The notes below the pieces were generated by a model that worked only from the letters and a program-made list of their open reading frames with translations, did no database searches and had not been told where the DNA came from. 64,000 bases of DNA from Algibacter lectus (GTDB lineage Bacteria; Bacteroidota; Bacteroidia; Flavobacteriales; Flavobacteriaceae), in assembly GCF_900112395.1 (NCBI RefSeq), contig NZ_FOLN01000009.1, forward strand, positions 62,001-126,000. Reading direction: 5' to 3'. This document shows, piece by piece, positions 9,569 through 18,791 of this stretch; the stretch's first letter is position 1, and the number at the start of each line of letters is the position of its first letter. Made by a program: the position numbers and the translations under genes.

Positions 9569-9902
9569 TGCTTTTTAGATGTCAATTTTACTGAAAATTG
9601 TGGTGTTTGTTAGGAAATTGTAGTTAGATTTAATGAAATGATAAAAATATACATGCTAAATTTAGTATTCTGTAATTTGTTTAGTGTGAAGATTAAAAGA
9701 TATTAATAAGAGTTTCTTCAAAACGCAGTCTTTGTGTAAGATTTTAACTATATAACAGCTGGTGTTATGGTGGTTAGCTATCAGTTTTTATTGAAAAGTT
9801 TTAATTAGCGAAATTTTATTCATGTTTGATTTGATAAGAATTACCTATTTATAAAATAGTTTGGTACCTATTGAAAAGGTATTAATTTTGAAAAGTCGAT
9901 CA
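9569..9902. other. AT-rich intergenic region, no gene seen
   Basis: Separates the second SusC promoter from the terminator of the unit to its right. Contains only short imperfect repeats, such as two copies of ACCTATT near 9841-9875. No open frame or RNA gene that I can support. Confidence 0.5.
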
Positions 9903-9940
9903 CAAAAAAAAGAGACTATCTTTTCAGATAATCTCTTTTT
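9903..9940 (-). terminator. Terminator of the third SusC-SusD-lipoprotein unit
   Basis: Stem arms 9907-9920 and 9927-9940 (core AGAGACTATC/GATAATCTCT with one G-U pair in the minus transcript), 6-nt loop, and an 8-nt T-tract on the minus strand at 9903-9910. It lies 23 nt past the lipoprotein stop at 9963. Confidence 0.85.
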
Positions 9941-9962
9941 AACATTTTGCAATTAAATTGTA

Positions 9963-11102
9963 CTATTTTATTTCGGCTTCACCAAATTCAATATTAAGTT
10001 CAGTTAGGCTTGTTCCTCCGTTCGTTGAAACAACATCTCCTATTTTTATCATACCGTACTCCGTAACATCACGTGTAATTTTGTAGATATATAAATCGCC
10101 ATTTGTAGCATCGGTAACTTCTGTTTCTTTTGTTCCAGCGTCATAAAGTCTTTGGGCTATTAGTAAATCTTTTTCTGCAAAAAGTTTGTCTATAGTATTA
10201 TAGTATTCACTTTCACCAGATAAATCTCCAACTTTTACAAAATCTATATCAGTTGTTCCCTCTTTTTCAAAACCAGTAGGGCTTTTAAATTTAATTTCCG
10301 CATCTTCATTATTAGTGTCTGTGTAAAAAGTAGCAGTGTCTAAGTTTAATTTATTCTTGGTAAGATCTGAACTTAATATAACTTTTGAACTTGTATCAAA
10401 AGTTTGACTTATTATAGGTATATAGGTTTCTAGTGAATCTGTAAGTGTTCCACTGGTAGCTATAAATCTATAATATAATGTGTCTTTTACAGCAAGATTG
10501 TATCCGTAAGATGTATCTGTGAAATTGGTGAAAATAATAGTGTCACCATCTACATTTAAAGGAGAGCCAAGTGGAGTAGTAGGAGCGTAAGTTCCTTCTT
10601 TTCCTTTTTTCCACTCTAGAGATATGTTATCTATTACTGCAGATTTTGTAGATGCTTCAAATATTAAAGTATCTTCCACTGCTGTGTCATAAATAATGGC
10701 GTCTAACCCTTTTTCTAAAGAAAGTGCTTTAGTTATTTTTACAGTAAAATCTTTTGAATAAGGATTTCCATTAGAAAGTGTAGAAACAACGTTAATATCA
10801 ATTCCGTCTTCTTCATTTCCAATTAATGTGCCTAGAAGAGACGAGTTGAAGGTAGCTGTTTCTGCAGAAACATTTGCATTAACAGTATTTGCTCCTTTTG
10901 TCACCGCCATATCTGTAACAATAACATCATCTGCTGTGATAATCGAAAATTCCATAGTATGATTTTCGTCTAGATTACTTATGCTAGACGTCTTTAATAT
11001 TACGTTAGCGCCTAAATCTGCATAGTCAATTTCTCCCTCGTCTTCGTTACAAGAAATTAGTACGCATATAGGTAAAATAAAAAATATTTTAAGTTTTTTC
11101 AT
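9963..11102 (-). CDS. Uncharacterised lipoprotein in SusE/F position
   Basis: 379 residues; lipobox VLISC with Cys18, then an acidic NEDEGEIDYADLG linker, which fits export to the cell surface. The body looks all-beta: several Ser/Thr-rich strand-like stretches such as MEFSIITADDVIVTDMAVTK and YSKDFTVKITKALSLEKG. I do not recognise a named family. It is the last gene of a SusC-SusD-lipoprotein unit, 26 nt after the SusD stop, so a substrate-binding or surface-display role alongside that transporter is plausible but inferred from position only. It shows no clear likeness to the lipoprotein in the same position at 3976-4869. Confidence 0.75.
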   Translation of the reverse strand: MKKLKIFFILPICVLISCNEDEGEIDYADLGANVILKTSSISNLDENHTMEFSIITADDVIVTDMAVTKGANTVNANVSAETATFNSSLLGTLIGNEEDGIDINVVSTLSNGNPYSKDFTVKITKALSLEKGLDAIIYDTAVEDTLIFEASTKSAVIDNISLEWKKGKEGTYAPTTPLGSPLNVDGDTIIFTNFTDTSYGYNLAVKDTLYYRFIATSGTLTDSLETYIPIISQTFDTSSKVILSSDLTKNKLNLDTATFYTDTNNEDAEIKFKSPTGFEKEGTTDIDFVKVGDLSGESEYYNTIDKLFAEKDLLIAQRLYDAGTKETEVTDATNGDLYIYKITRDVTEYGMIKIGDVVSTNGGTSLTELNIEFGEAEIK

Positions 11103-11128
11103 AATTTATATTTTTATGACTGTTTTAA

Positions 11129-12556
11129 TTAAAGTTTATCAAAAAATAGTTTCGTTTCTAATTCATCTCCACCAATACTTGTGCTAGCGGCGTTTAAATT
11201 AGCTCCGTTCAAAGAAAGTTCAACCGTTGGATATGTAAATCTGTAAGGGGGTTGATCGTTATTTGTTTCAGCATCTGCAGGCGCTGTTAATACTGGAAAA
11301 TCTAGACGTCTCCATTCAGTCCAGGATTCAAAACCTCTATTGTAAAGCGCTAGCCATTTTTGAGTTCCAATTTTCTGTTTATAATTACCTGCAGCGCTAC
11401 TGTATGCTACGCTTCCTTGACCTAAGTAAGTGTCAACTTCTGCATCAGTTCCTCCCCAATATTTAATAGAGGCAGCGATTGCGTTATTGTAATTTGTTTC
11501 TGCAGTTCCTGTAATAAAGCCTCTTTCAATAGCTTCTGCTAATAAAAATTCAACTTCAAAATAAGTCATTAATGGAGCTTCCAATGTTGGATCTTTTCCA
11601 ATTTTGTCAGACACGTGAGAGTATTGACTGAATGAGTTTAATTCTCCAGAAATACCACCTTTATAAACACCGTTATATAATGTGAAATAATCATCTCTGC
11701 GAGGATCGTTTAATGTAGTCATCATATCCACAATAGTATTTGTAGGAACATAATCATCACGACCAGATAATACTAATGCTGCGTAAACAGGGTTTGTATA
11801 TGGTGCGGCAGTTTCAAAAGCTATTTTCATGTCATCATCAGCAGAAGTGAAAACACCCGCAGCAACTGCAGCGCTAACCACTGTTTCTGCTTTTGCAGGA
11901 TCTGAATCGGCTATTAACATACCCATTTGAAGTTTCAATGAGTTCGCAAATTTTAACCATTTTTCAATATCTCCGTTGTAAACAATATCTTCTGATGCTG
12001 AAAAACCAACTTCATCAGTTATAAATTTAGAGATTACATTTGTATCTAGTCTGTCTAATAAATCATTGAAAACAGTTTCTTGATTATCAAAAACAGGATT
12101 TAAAATATCGATGTCTAATGCCTCTGTATATGGGATGTCTCCAAATGAAGTTACTAAAACGTAGTAAGTATAAATCTCATAAAGTTCTATAGTTGCTATT
12201 TTATTTGTTTGCACATCTGGAAGACCTGAAACTAAACTTTTAGATTCTTTAAAGTTTTTTAAAACATCACGATATAAAGTTTCCCAATGAAACTCGTCAA
12301 TATTTCTTGTTTTTAAATCATAATTAGCTTCATCAGTATACGTTGTTTCTGTCCAGTTTTGAACAATAAGACGAAAAATGTTCTCATTAACACTTGTTTC
12401 CGTCATTTGATTAAATAACTTGTACTGTGCGCTTGTAAAAAGAGATGCATCAGTGGTTACTGCAAAATCTTTTTTGTTTACGTTAAGCTCTTCTAAATCT
12501 TTAGTACAAGAAAGTGCGACTAAAGCCAAAAGTGCGATTATTATATTTTTTTTCAT
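11129..12556 (-). CDS. SusD/RagB-family lipoprotein (SusD-like_2 type)
   Basis: 475 residues, lipobox VALSC at Cys17, then TKDLEELNVNKKDFA, matching the L-x-x-L-N-x-N-x-x opening of SusD-like_2 proteins. The family block WLKFANSLKLQMGMLIAD and the C-terminal FESWTEWRRLDFPVL are both visible and parallel those in the SusD gene at 4881-6359. It forms the substrate-binding part of the importer made with the SusC encoded 12 nt upstream. Ligand not predictable. Confidence 0.92.
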   Translation of the reverse strand: MKKNIIIALLALVALSCTKDLEELNVNKKDFAVTTDASLFTSAQYKLFNQMTETSVNENIFRLIVQNWTETTYTDEANYDLKTRNIDEFHWETLYRDVLKNFKESKSLVSGLPDVQTNKIATIELYEIYTYYVLVTSFGDIPYTEALDIDILNPVFDNQETVFNDLLDRLDTNVISKFITDEVGFSASEDIVYNGDIEKWLKFANSLKLQMGMLIADSDPAKAETVVSAAVAAGVFTSADDDMKIAFETAAPYTNPVYAALVLSGRDDYVPTNTIVDMMTTLNDPRRDDYFTLYNGVYKGGISGELNSFSQYSHVSDKIGKDPTLEAPLMTYFEVEFLLAEAIERGFITGTAETNYNNAIAASIKYWGGTDAEVDTYLGQGSVAYSSAAGNYKQKIGTQKWLALYNRGFESWTEWRRLDFPVLTAPADAETNNDQPPYRFTYPTVELSLNGANLNAASTSIGGDELETKLFFDKL

Positions 12557-12567
12557 TTTTCTATGTA

Positions 12568-15500
12568 TTAAAATTGAAGTTTAACATTAAGTGCGTAGTT
12601 CTTCGTTGTAGGCAAAGAACCAGATGAAAGACCTTGAATATTACCAGCCCCAAAACCTGTTTCAGGATCTGCATCAGGAATGTTTTTGTGGATAATCCAT
12701 AAGTTAGAACCTACAAGAGTTATAGATAGATTATCTAATGATAACTTAGATGTAATATCTTTTGGGAAGTTATAAGATAAACTAGCCTCACGTAATTTCA
12801 CAAAAGAGGCGTCGTAAACAAATTCACTTAATGGTAGTGTTTGGTAACCTGTGCTTCCAAAACCACTAGCGTCTAACCTTGTTGTATTTGGTGTTCCATC
12901 TTCTAAAACACCTTCGTAGATAAACCCACCACCATTAGATAGTGTGTTTCTTACAGGGTTACCTAAATCGTTAATAAAATCTGAACTAGCTAAAACTCCT
13001 GTAGCTTGCCCATAACGTTGATCTAAAGAGAACATGTCTCCACCGCTTCTAATATCTATAAAGAAGCTAAATGTTAAGTTTTTATAAGAAAGCGTGTTTC
13101 TTATACCTCCTAACCAATCAGGATTACCATTACCGATAATTTGATCTGAAGCAGTAGCTAATGGTACGCCATCTGCATCTATTACTTTTTGACCATTTTC
13201 ATTATACGTATAATCGCTTCCTTTTAAAGCTCCGTAAGATTCACCTATTCTTGCTACAACCTGAGCGTTAAAAGAACCTAATAATAATTCGTCTAATCCT
13301 TCAGCTAAAGACACAACAGTGTTTTCGTTCTTAGACCAGTTTACATTAACTTTCCATTTAAAATTGTCTGTTATATCAAATTCGGTAAAAGCGGATAGTT
13401 CAATACCTTTATTTTCTAATTCTCCGGCGTTTATAATCTTACTTAAGTAACCTGTAGTTTCACTAACAGAAACAGGTACAATTTGATCTGTTGTATTTGT
13501 TTTATAATAAGCAATATCAAAACCAAGATTTGCTTTTTCTAAAAACTTCATTTCTAAACCTATTTCATAAGATCTTGAAATTTCTGGTTTTAGATCTGGA
13601 TTTTTCTTTGAATTACTTACGGCAGCAGCGGCATTTCCTTGGAAAGATGTTAAACTTGTGTAAGTGTCATTAATTTGATCAAAACCTGTAGCGTTTCCAA
13701 TTTGTGCCCAGTTAGCTCTTAGTTTACCGAACTTGATTGCTGGTACATCGATGTTTTGAGAAAATATATAAGATCCAGAAACTGCAGGGTAGTAGTATGA
13801 GTTGTTAGCAGCAGGTAGTGTAGATGTTTTATCTCTACGCAAGGTACCTTCTATAAATAAGAAATTTTTATAACCAAGGGTTGCTCCAGCATAAAAACTT
13901 TGAACTTCTATTGTTTCATCTCTTTCTTTAGGGTTAGGTAATGCATCGGTTGAATTTTGAAGTGAATATACACCAGGTACTTTAAGTCCACCGTTTGTAG
14001 CGGCAGTAACCATATTTAAAGTGTTATTTCTAATATTTCCACCTAAAAATGCGCTAAAATCTAAATCATCAGTAATGTCTTTAGAGTAGTTTAAAATCAC
14101 ATCTAAATTTGTTTCTCTAGAATTAATGTTTCTTCTTAAGTATCCTGAAGTTTGGTCATTTCTATTATAACTACCATCACTTCCTTCATTAATACCAAAA
14201 GCAGTAGGTACAGATCCAGCAGCTCTTCGTTCTTCTTGTATTTCACTATATTGATCTACAGACGCTTTTCCTGTTATACTAAGGTCTTCTATAATGTCAT
14301 ATTTTAATTGAGCGTATCCTGTAAATCTATTTCTACCATCACTTTGATAGTTTTCGTAACGTGTCCAATATGGATTATCCCAATATATCGGTGTTAAGTC
14401 TGTTGGAGATTTTGGGTTCCATGTAATATTTTCACCTGTTTGAAAATAAGCTTCTCTTTGTCTTTGGTAATCAACATTATTTTGTCCCCATTGGCGCATA
14501 AAACCAACAATATTATCATTGTATCCTGTTGAGTTTCTACCTACAGTTTCGGTGTTAATGTATGTAGCATATCCCGTTGCTTCAAGTTTATCTGTTAATT
14601 GGGCAGTTGTAGCTAAAGAGAATGTGTTTTTGTTTTGAGAACTATTAGGAAGTAATCCACTAGCGTCATAATTAGAGTATGATAGTCTAAATGATCCGGC
14701 ATCGAATCTTTTCGATACAGAAACAGAATTTGTAAAAGACGTAGGAGTTTGAAAGAAGGTTAATGGTCCGTTCTTTGAAGCTTCCCAAGGTCTTGCAACT
14801 CCGTAGGTGTCTGTTAATTGAGGGTATAATGCATCCCATTGAGTTAAGTATAAACTAGAGTCAAATTTAGGGCCAAAAGAAGCATCATCGTTTACGTTAG
14901 CGTAGTTATCAATAATTCCATCTCCATTAAAGTCTGATGATTCGAAATTATAATCGTTTCCGCCATAACCAGCTCCATAACCAGTTTGAAATTCAGGAAA
15001 AGTACTTCTGTCTATACTTCCAGTACTGACATTAGAAGATATTGTTACAGAGTAATCTTTAGTGTTAGATCCTTTCCCTTTTTTAGTGTTAATAACTATA
15101 ACACCATTTGATGCTCTAGAACCGTATAAAGCTGTTGCAGCAGAACCTTTTAAAACATTCATAGATTCGATGTCGTCAGGGTTTAAATCCGAAACAGGGT
15201 TACCATAATCGTAACCAGTAGCTCCTTGAGATTGAGTTCCTGTGTTTGTGTTTCTATTAGAAATAGGTACACCATCAATAACAAATAAAGCCTGGTTTGA
15301 TCCTGTTAGCGAGGTTTGACCTCTAATAACAACATTGGTAGAACCACCAAGGTTATTAGTTCTTTGTATAGAAAGACCAGCAACCTTACCAGAAAGTTGA
15401 TTAAGAACATTGGCTTCTTTTACAGTAGAGATTTCTTCGTTTCCAATTTCCTGAGTTGCATACCCTAAAGATTTTTTACTTCTTTTAATACCTAATGCGG

Positions 15501-15822
15501 TTACAACAACTTCATCTAAAGTTGCCGCATCTTCGTCCATTGTTACGTTAATAATTTTGGATGCTCCAACAGTTATTTCTGTTTTAGTATATCCAACAAA
15601 ACTAAAAACAAGGATTGCTCCTTGGTTAGCCGTTATTGAATAATTACCATCGAAATCACTTGAAGTTCCTGAAGAAGTTCCTTTTACTAAGACAGTAGCT
15701 CCGGGTAAGGGTAAACCTGCGTTGTCTGAGATTACTCCCGAAATTGTCTTTTCTTGTGCAAATGTTAGATGCACAACAAACGCTAGTAACAGCGTTAGCA
15801 TTCCACTAAGCTTTGTTTTCAT
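12568..15822 (-). CDS. SusC/RagA-family TonB-dependent receptor
   Basis: About 1084 residues from the chosen start. Signal peptide ends HLTFAQ; regulatory domain KTISGVISDNAGLPLPGATV; plug motifs TNVVIRGQTSLTGSNQALFV and TALYGSRASNGVIVINTKKG; long barrel ending LNVKLQF. The in-frame ATG at 15852 lies inside the -7 element (15850-15857), so 15822 is used, as for the other paralogues. Its 5' end resembles theirs but is more diverged, so it split earlier or escaped homogenisation. Confidence 0.95.
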   Translation of the reverse strand: MKTKLSGMLTLLLAFVVHLTFAQEKTISGVISDNAGLPLPGATVLVKGTSSGTSSDFDGNYSITANQGAILVFSFVGYTKTEITVGASKIINVTMDEDAATLDEVVVTALGIKRSKKSLGYATQEIGNEEISTVKEANVLNQLSGKVAGLSIQRTNNLGGSTNVVIRGQTSLTGSNQALFVIDGVPISNRNTNTGTQSQGATGYDYGNPVSDLNPDDIESMNVLKGSAATALYGSRASNGVIVINTKKGKGSNTKDYSVTISSNVSTGSIDRSTFPEFQTGYGAGYGGNDYNFESSDFNGDGIIDNYANVNDDASFGPKFDSSLYLTQWDALYPQLTDTYGVARPWEASKNGPLTFFQTPTSFTNSVSVSKRFDAGSFRLSYSNYDASGLLPNSSQNKNTFSLATTAQLTDKLEATGYATYINTETVGRNSTGYNDNIVGFMRQWGQNNVDYQRQREAYFQTGENITWNPKSPTDLTPIYWDNPYWTRYENYQSDGRNRFTGYAQLKYDIIEDLSITGKASVDQYSEIQEERRAAGSVPTAFGINEGSDGSYNRNDQTSGYLRRNINSRETNLDVILNYSKDITDDLDFSAFLGGNIRNNTLNMVTAATNGGLKVPGVYSLQNSTDALPNPKERDETIEVQSFYAGATLGYKNFLFIEGTLRRDKTSTLPAANNSYYYPAVSGSYIFSQNIDVPAIKFGKLRANWAQIGNATGFDQINDTYTSLTSFQGNAAAAVSNSKKNPDLKPEISRSYEIGLEMKFLEKANLGFDIAYYKTNTTDQIVPVSVSETTGYLSKIINAGELENKGIELSAFTEFDITDNFKWKVNVNWSKNENTVVSLAEGLDELLLGSFNAQVVARIGESYGALKGSDYTYNENGQKVIDADGVPLATASDQIIGNGNPDWLGGIRNTLSYKNLTFSFFIDIRSGGDMFSLDQRYGQATGVLASSDFINDLGNPVRNTLSNGGGFIYEGVLEDGTPNTTRLDASGFGSTGYQTLPLSEFVYDASFVKLREASLSYNFPKDITSKLSLDNLSITLVGSNLWIIHKNIPDADPETGFGAGNIQGLSSGSLPTTKNYALNVKLQF

Positions 15823-15849
15823 TTTATGATTATTTGAATTAATTAATGT

Positions 15850-15880
15850 CAAAAATAACTACAATATGTAGGAAAAACAA
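15850..15880 (-). promoter_or_regulatory. Promoter of the third SusC gene
   Basis: Minus strand TTG (15878-15880), 20-nt spacer, TATTTTTG (15850-15857), a full match to TAnnTTTG. It is the best-matching member of the three SusC promoters and anchors the reading of the other two. Confidence 0.6.
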
Positions 15881-15939
15881 TAAAAAATAGTTAAAATCCA
15901 TTATTTAGGTAACAGTTTTATGTATAAATCAAAATAAGA

Positions 15940-17634
15940 CTAAAAAACTGTAGTTAAACTTATGTGAATCTTAGAATTTGATAGTTTAAATTTCTGATTC
16001 TGTAATTTGCCGTTAGCGTAATTTAATTTAAAAACACCAGCTTTAGTTAAAATTCCAAATCCGAAACCGTATCCAAAGAGTTTTTCTTGGGTATTTAAAA
16101 TGTTGTTTTCTAAATATGCTGCATCTATTATAGAGTGAACATAAATAGAGTTACTAATTTGGTATCTATATTCTGTGTTTAGTAGTCCATAGGTTGAAGC
16201 GTAAAGGCTATTCTCTTCAAATCCTCTTATTGAGTTTATGCCTCCAAATCTTGCTAGTTCATTTTCAAGATAGTTGTCTGAAGATAGTAAGGAACCATTT
16301 ATTCGTGTGTAAAAACTGTTGGTAGAGTTTAAATTGAAAATTTTAGAAGCATCAATATATAGTTGAGTTTGTTTTCTTGATGAATTGGTTTGTTCGCGAT
16401 TCCCAAAGTTCGTTTCAAAATAAAAATTACTATTAATAGGGAAAAGCAAATTATAAGATTGAGGTTTTATATACTCATAAGCTATAGTGTAATAAGATGT
16501 TTTGTAATCTGTAATGTTCGATGTGTTGATTGTGGATAGTAAATTGTTAGATTCTAAATTGGTTATACCCGTATAGATTTTATGCTTAGAGTTTATTTGG
16601 TAATGGAGTTTTATAGATTGATCTACGGTTGTAAAAGAAGAATCGCGCTTAAAAATTTGTAATTCAAAATCTAAACCTATTGGTGTTTTAAATATATAAG
16701 GAAGGGTTGCATTAACATTAAACGTTTTTTGGTCATTTTCATCACTTTTGTAAAGTAGCCGAAACGATTCGCCAAAATTTAAGTTGTTGGTTAAGTTTAA
16801 ATTTAAATATCCGTCGAACTCAATATTGTTGGTTTCTTCATTGGTTCCAAAACCTAGAAAGCCATCAAAATTATTGCTTTGCGATTTTTCTAGATATAGA
16901 TAAAGTGATGTTGAATCTTTCGAGAACAAAACTTCTGGTGATTTTATTTGGCTAGCGAAACGTAAATCATTGAGTTGTTCTGTTTTGTTTTTTATTGTTG
17001 TAATGTCAAAAGCTTGGTTTTTCTTTATTTTCAAATAGTGCTTTAAATAGGAGCGAGGGAATTTTTCGTAACCTTTAATAATTATTTCGTTAACTAATCT
17101 TTTTTCTTTGGGAGAGTCAATGTTTAAATTGGCTTTCAAATAAGTTTTATTTTCGATTGAAATGTTGTCGAGATGTAATGTTGAGAAGGGAAAGCCGTCT
17201 TCTGTTATTTTCGCATTGATAAATTTTAGCGCATTTTCTATTTGTTTAAAAGGTAATTCAAAGTAATTGCCAAAAACTTTAGTTGAAATTTGATGTAAGA
17301 TGTTTTTGTTAATTAATTGATTGTTGTAATAGACGTGGACTGTTTTGTATTTTGTTCTTAAATTTATAGTGGTAGAAAATAGAGAGTCGTTTATTTTTGA
17401 AACTTCAGAAGTTTCATGTTCAATGTATCCTTTTTTAAAAAGGCTGTTTTGAATAAATTCAATTTCGGATTTAATCGAAAAATAATCTTTGTGAGTTTTT
17501 AAATAGTTTAGAGAATCTATAATCTTTGTTTCGGTCTCATTACTTCCGTTTATTTCTAAAAATAAAGTTTGACAAAACACTTCCGTAGAAAAGGTTAAAT
17601 ATATTAATATAAAGGTAAAGAGTGTTTTTTGCAA
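15940..17634 (-). CDS. Omp85-family outer-membrane protein (POTRA plus surface-antigen barrel)
   Basis: 564 residues with an N-terminal signal peptide (about 1-22). A POTRA-like segment is visible at about 180-250 (VNEIIIKGYEKFPRSYLKHY ... STSLYLYLEKS), and a weaker one before it. The rest is barrel strands, with the Omp85 loop-6 signature GGINSIRGF at residues 464-472 and a C-terminal Phe. It is shorter than BamA (about 800 residues), so it is more likely a TamA/ShlB-like member or a reduced Bacteroidota paralogue that inserts or exports particular proteins. It is divergent from rpsL and ends 60 nt before the promoter of the SusC gene at 12568-15822. Specific client unknown. Confidence 0.85.
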   Translation of the reverse strand: MQKTLFTFILIYLTFSTEVFCQTLFLEINGSNETETKIIDSLNYLKTHKDYFSIKSEIEFIQNSLFKKGYIEHETSEVSKINDSLFSTTINLRTKYKTVHVYYNNQLINKNILHQISTKVFGNYFELPFKQIENALKFINAKITEDGFPFSTLHLDNISIENKTYLKANLNIDSPKEKRLVNEIIIKGYEKFPRSYLKHYLKIKKNQAFDITTIKNKTEQLNDLRFASQIKSPEVLFSKDSTSLYLYLEKSQSNNFDGFLGFGTNEETNNIEFDGYLNLNLTNNLNFGESFRLLYKSDENDQKTFNVNATLPYIFKTPIGLDFELQIFKRDSSFTTVDQSIKLHYQINSKHKIYTGITNLESNNLLSTINTSNITDYKTSYYTIAYEYIKPQSYNLLFPINSNFYFETNFGNREQTNSSRKQTQLYIDASKIFNLNSTNSFYTRINGSLLSSDNYLENELARFGGINSIRGFEENSLYASTYGLLNTEYRYQISNSIYVHSIIDAAYLENNILNTQEKLFGYGFGFGILTKAGVFKLNYANGKLQNQKFKLSNSKIHISLTTVF

Positions 17635-17842
17635 AATGAAGTTTCTGATTAAAATCTGATTTTTAGTTTAACTTTTTGTTGATTCAACTTTTTAATTTTG
17701 AGTGTTTTTAGAAAATTTTAGAAGGTTATCTCTTTTCATGTATTGATGTGTATTCTTTATGTAAATCTAACGGAAAAAGCGCAAAATTAATATCTTGAAG
17801 CCTTCTTTTTTGTAAAACTCTTAAAAATTAACGAATTACGAT

Positions 17843-17872
17843 TTGAATAATTAATTTTAATTACTACATTTG
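17843..17872 (+). promoter_or_regulatory. Promoter of the rpsL operon
   Basis: TTG (17843-17845), 19-nt spacer, TACATTTG (17865-17872), a perfect Bacteroidota -33/-7 pair. A small hairpin CCTCT/AGAGG follows in the leader. The leader is about 40 nt and has no Shine-Dalgarno-like sequence before the ATG at 17916. Confidence 0.75.
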
Positions 17873-17915
17873 CACCCCTCTAAGAAGAGGATTAACAAAA
17901 ATTATATAGAAATAT

Positions 17916-18290
17916 ATGCCAACAATTTCACAATTAGTACGAAAAGGAAGAGCCAAAATAACCAAGAAGAGTAAATCGGCTGCTTTAAATTCGTGTCCAC
18001 AAAGACGTGGTGTGTGTACTCGTGTTTACACAACGACACCTAAAAAACCTAACTCAGCAATGCGTAAGGTAGCAAGGGTTCGTTTAACAAACGGTAACGA
18101 GGTTAATGCATACATCGGTGGTGAAGGACACAATTTACAAGAGCACTCGATAGTATTGGTTAGAGGTGGAAGGGTAAAAGATTTGCCAGGAGTTAGATAT
18201 CACATCGTTCGTGGTGCCTTAGACACAGCAGGTGTTGCAGGTAGAACACAACGTAGATCTAAGTATGGTGCAAAACGCCCTAAGAAGTAA
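17916..18290 (+). CDS. rpsL: 30S ribosomal protein S12
   Basis: 124 residues, standard length. Decoding-centre protein that controls translational accuracy. The invariant [18 protein letters not shown] and [19 protein letters not shown] stretches are intact. Lysines 43 and 88, whose substitution commonly gives streptomycin resistance in other bacteria, are the wild-type residues, and the Asp in KDLPG (modified by RimO in some species) is present. First gene of the str-type operon, 21 nt before rpsG. Confidence 0.99.
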   Translation: MPTISQLVRKGRAKITKKSKSAALNSCPQRRGVCTRVYTTTPKKPNSAMRKVARVRLTNGNEVNAYIGGEGHNLQEHSIVLVRGGRVKDLPGVRYHIVRGALDTAGVAGRTQRRSKYGAKRPKK

Positions 18291-18311
18291 TTAAAACTTT
18301 AAGAAGAAGAC

Positions 18312-18788
18312 ATGAGAAAAAGAGCAGCGAAAAAAAGACCGCTTTTACCAGACCCTAAATTTAACGACCAGTTAGTAACTCGTTTCGTTAATATGATGAT
18401 GTGGGATGGAAAAAAGTCGGTAGCTTTTAAAGTATTCTACGATGCGATTGCAATTGTAGAAGAAAAGAAAACAGACGAAGAAAAAACAGCTTTAGAAATC
18501 TGGAAAGATGCCTTATCTAACGTTATGCCTCACGTAGAAGTACGTAGTCGTCGTGTTGGGGGAGCAACATTCCAAATTCCAATGCAAATTCGTCCAGACC
18601 GTAAAGTATCTACGGCAATGAAATGGTTAATTAGCTATTCAAGAAAAAGAAACGAAAAATCTATGGCTTTACGTTTGGCTTCAGAGGTTTTAGCAGCAGC
18701 TAAAGAAGAAGGGGCAGCAGTTAAGAAAAGAGTAGATACTCACAAAATGGCAGAGGCAAACAAAGCATTCTCTCACTTTAGATTCTAA
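18312..18788 (+). CDS. rpsG: 30S ribosomal protein S7
   Basis: 158 residues. Primary binder of the 16S 3' major domain, needed to nucleate assembly of the 30S head; it contacts the E-site t[22 protein letters not shown] and the C-terminal [16 protein letters not shown] are family hallmarks. Only 3 nt separate its stop from fusA, so the two are probably translationally coupled. In enterobacteria S7 represses this operon; I could not identify such a site here. Confidence 0.99.
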   Translation: MRKRAAKKRPLLPDPKFNDQLVTRFVNMMMWDGKKSVAFKVFYDAIAIVEEKKTDEEKTALEIWKDALSNVMPHVEVRSRRVGGATFQIPMQIRPDRKVSTAMKWLISYSRKRNEKSMALRLASEVLAAAKEEGAAVKKRVDTHKMAEANKAFSHFRF

Positions 18789-18791
18789 GAC

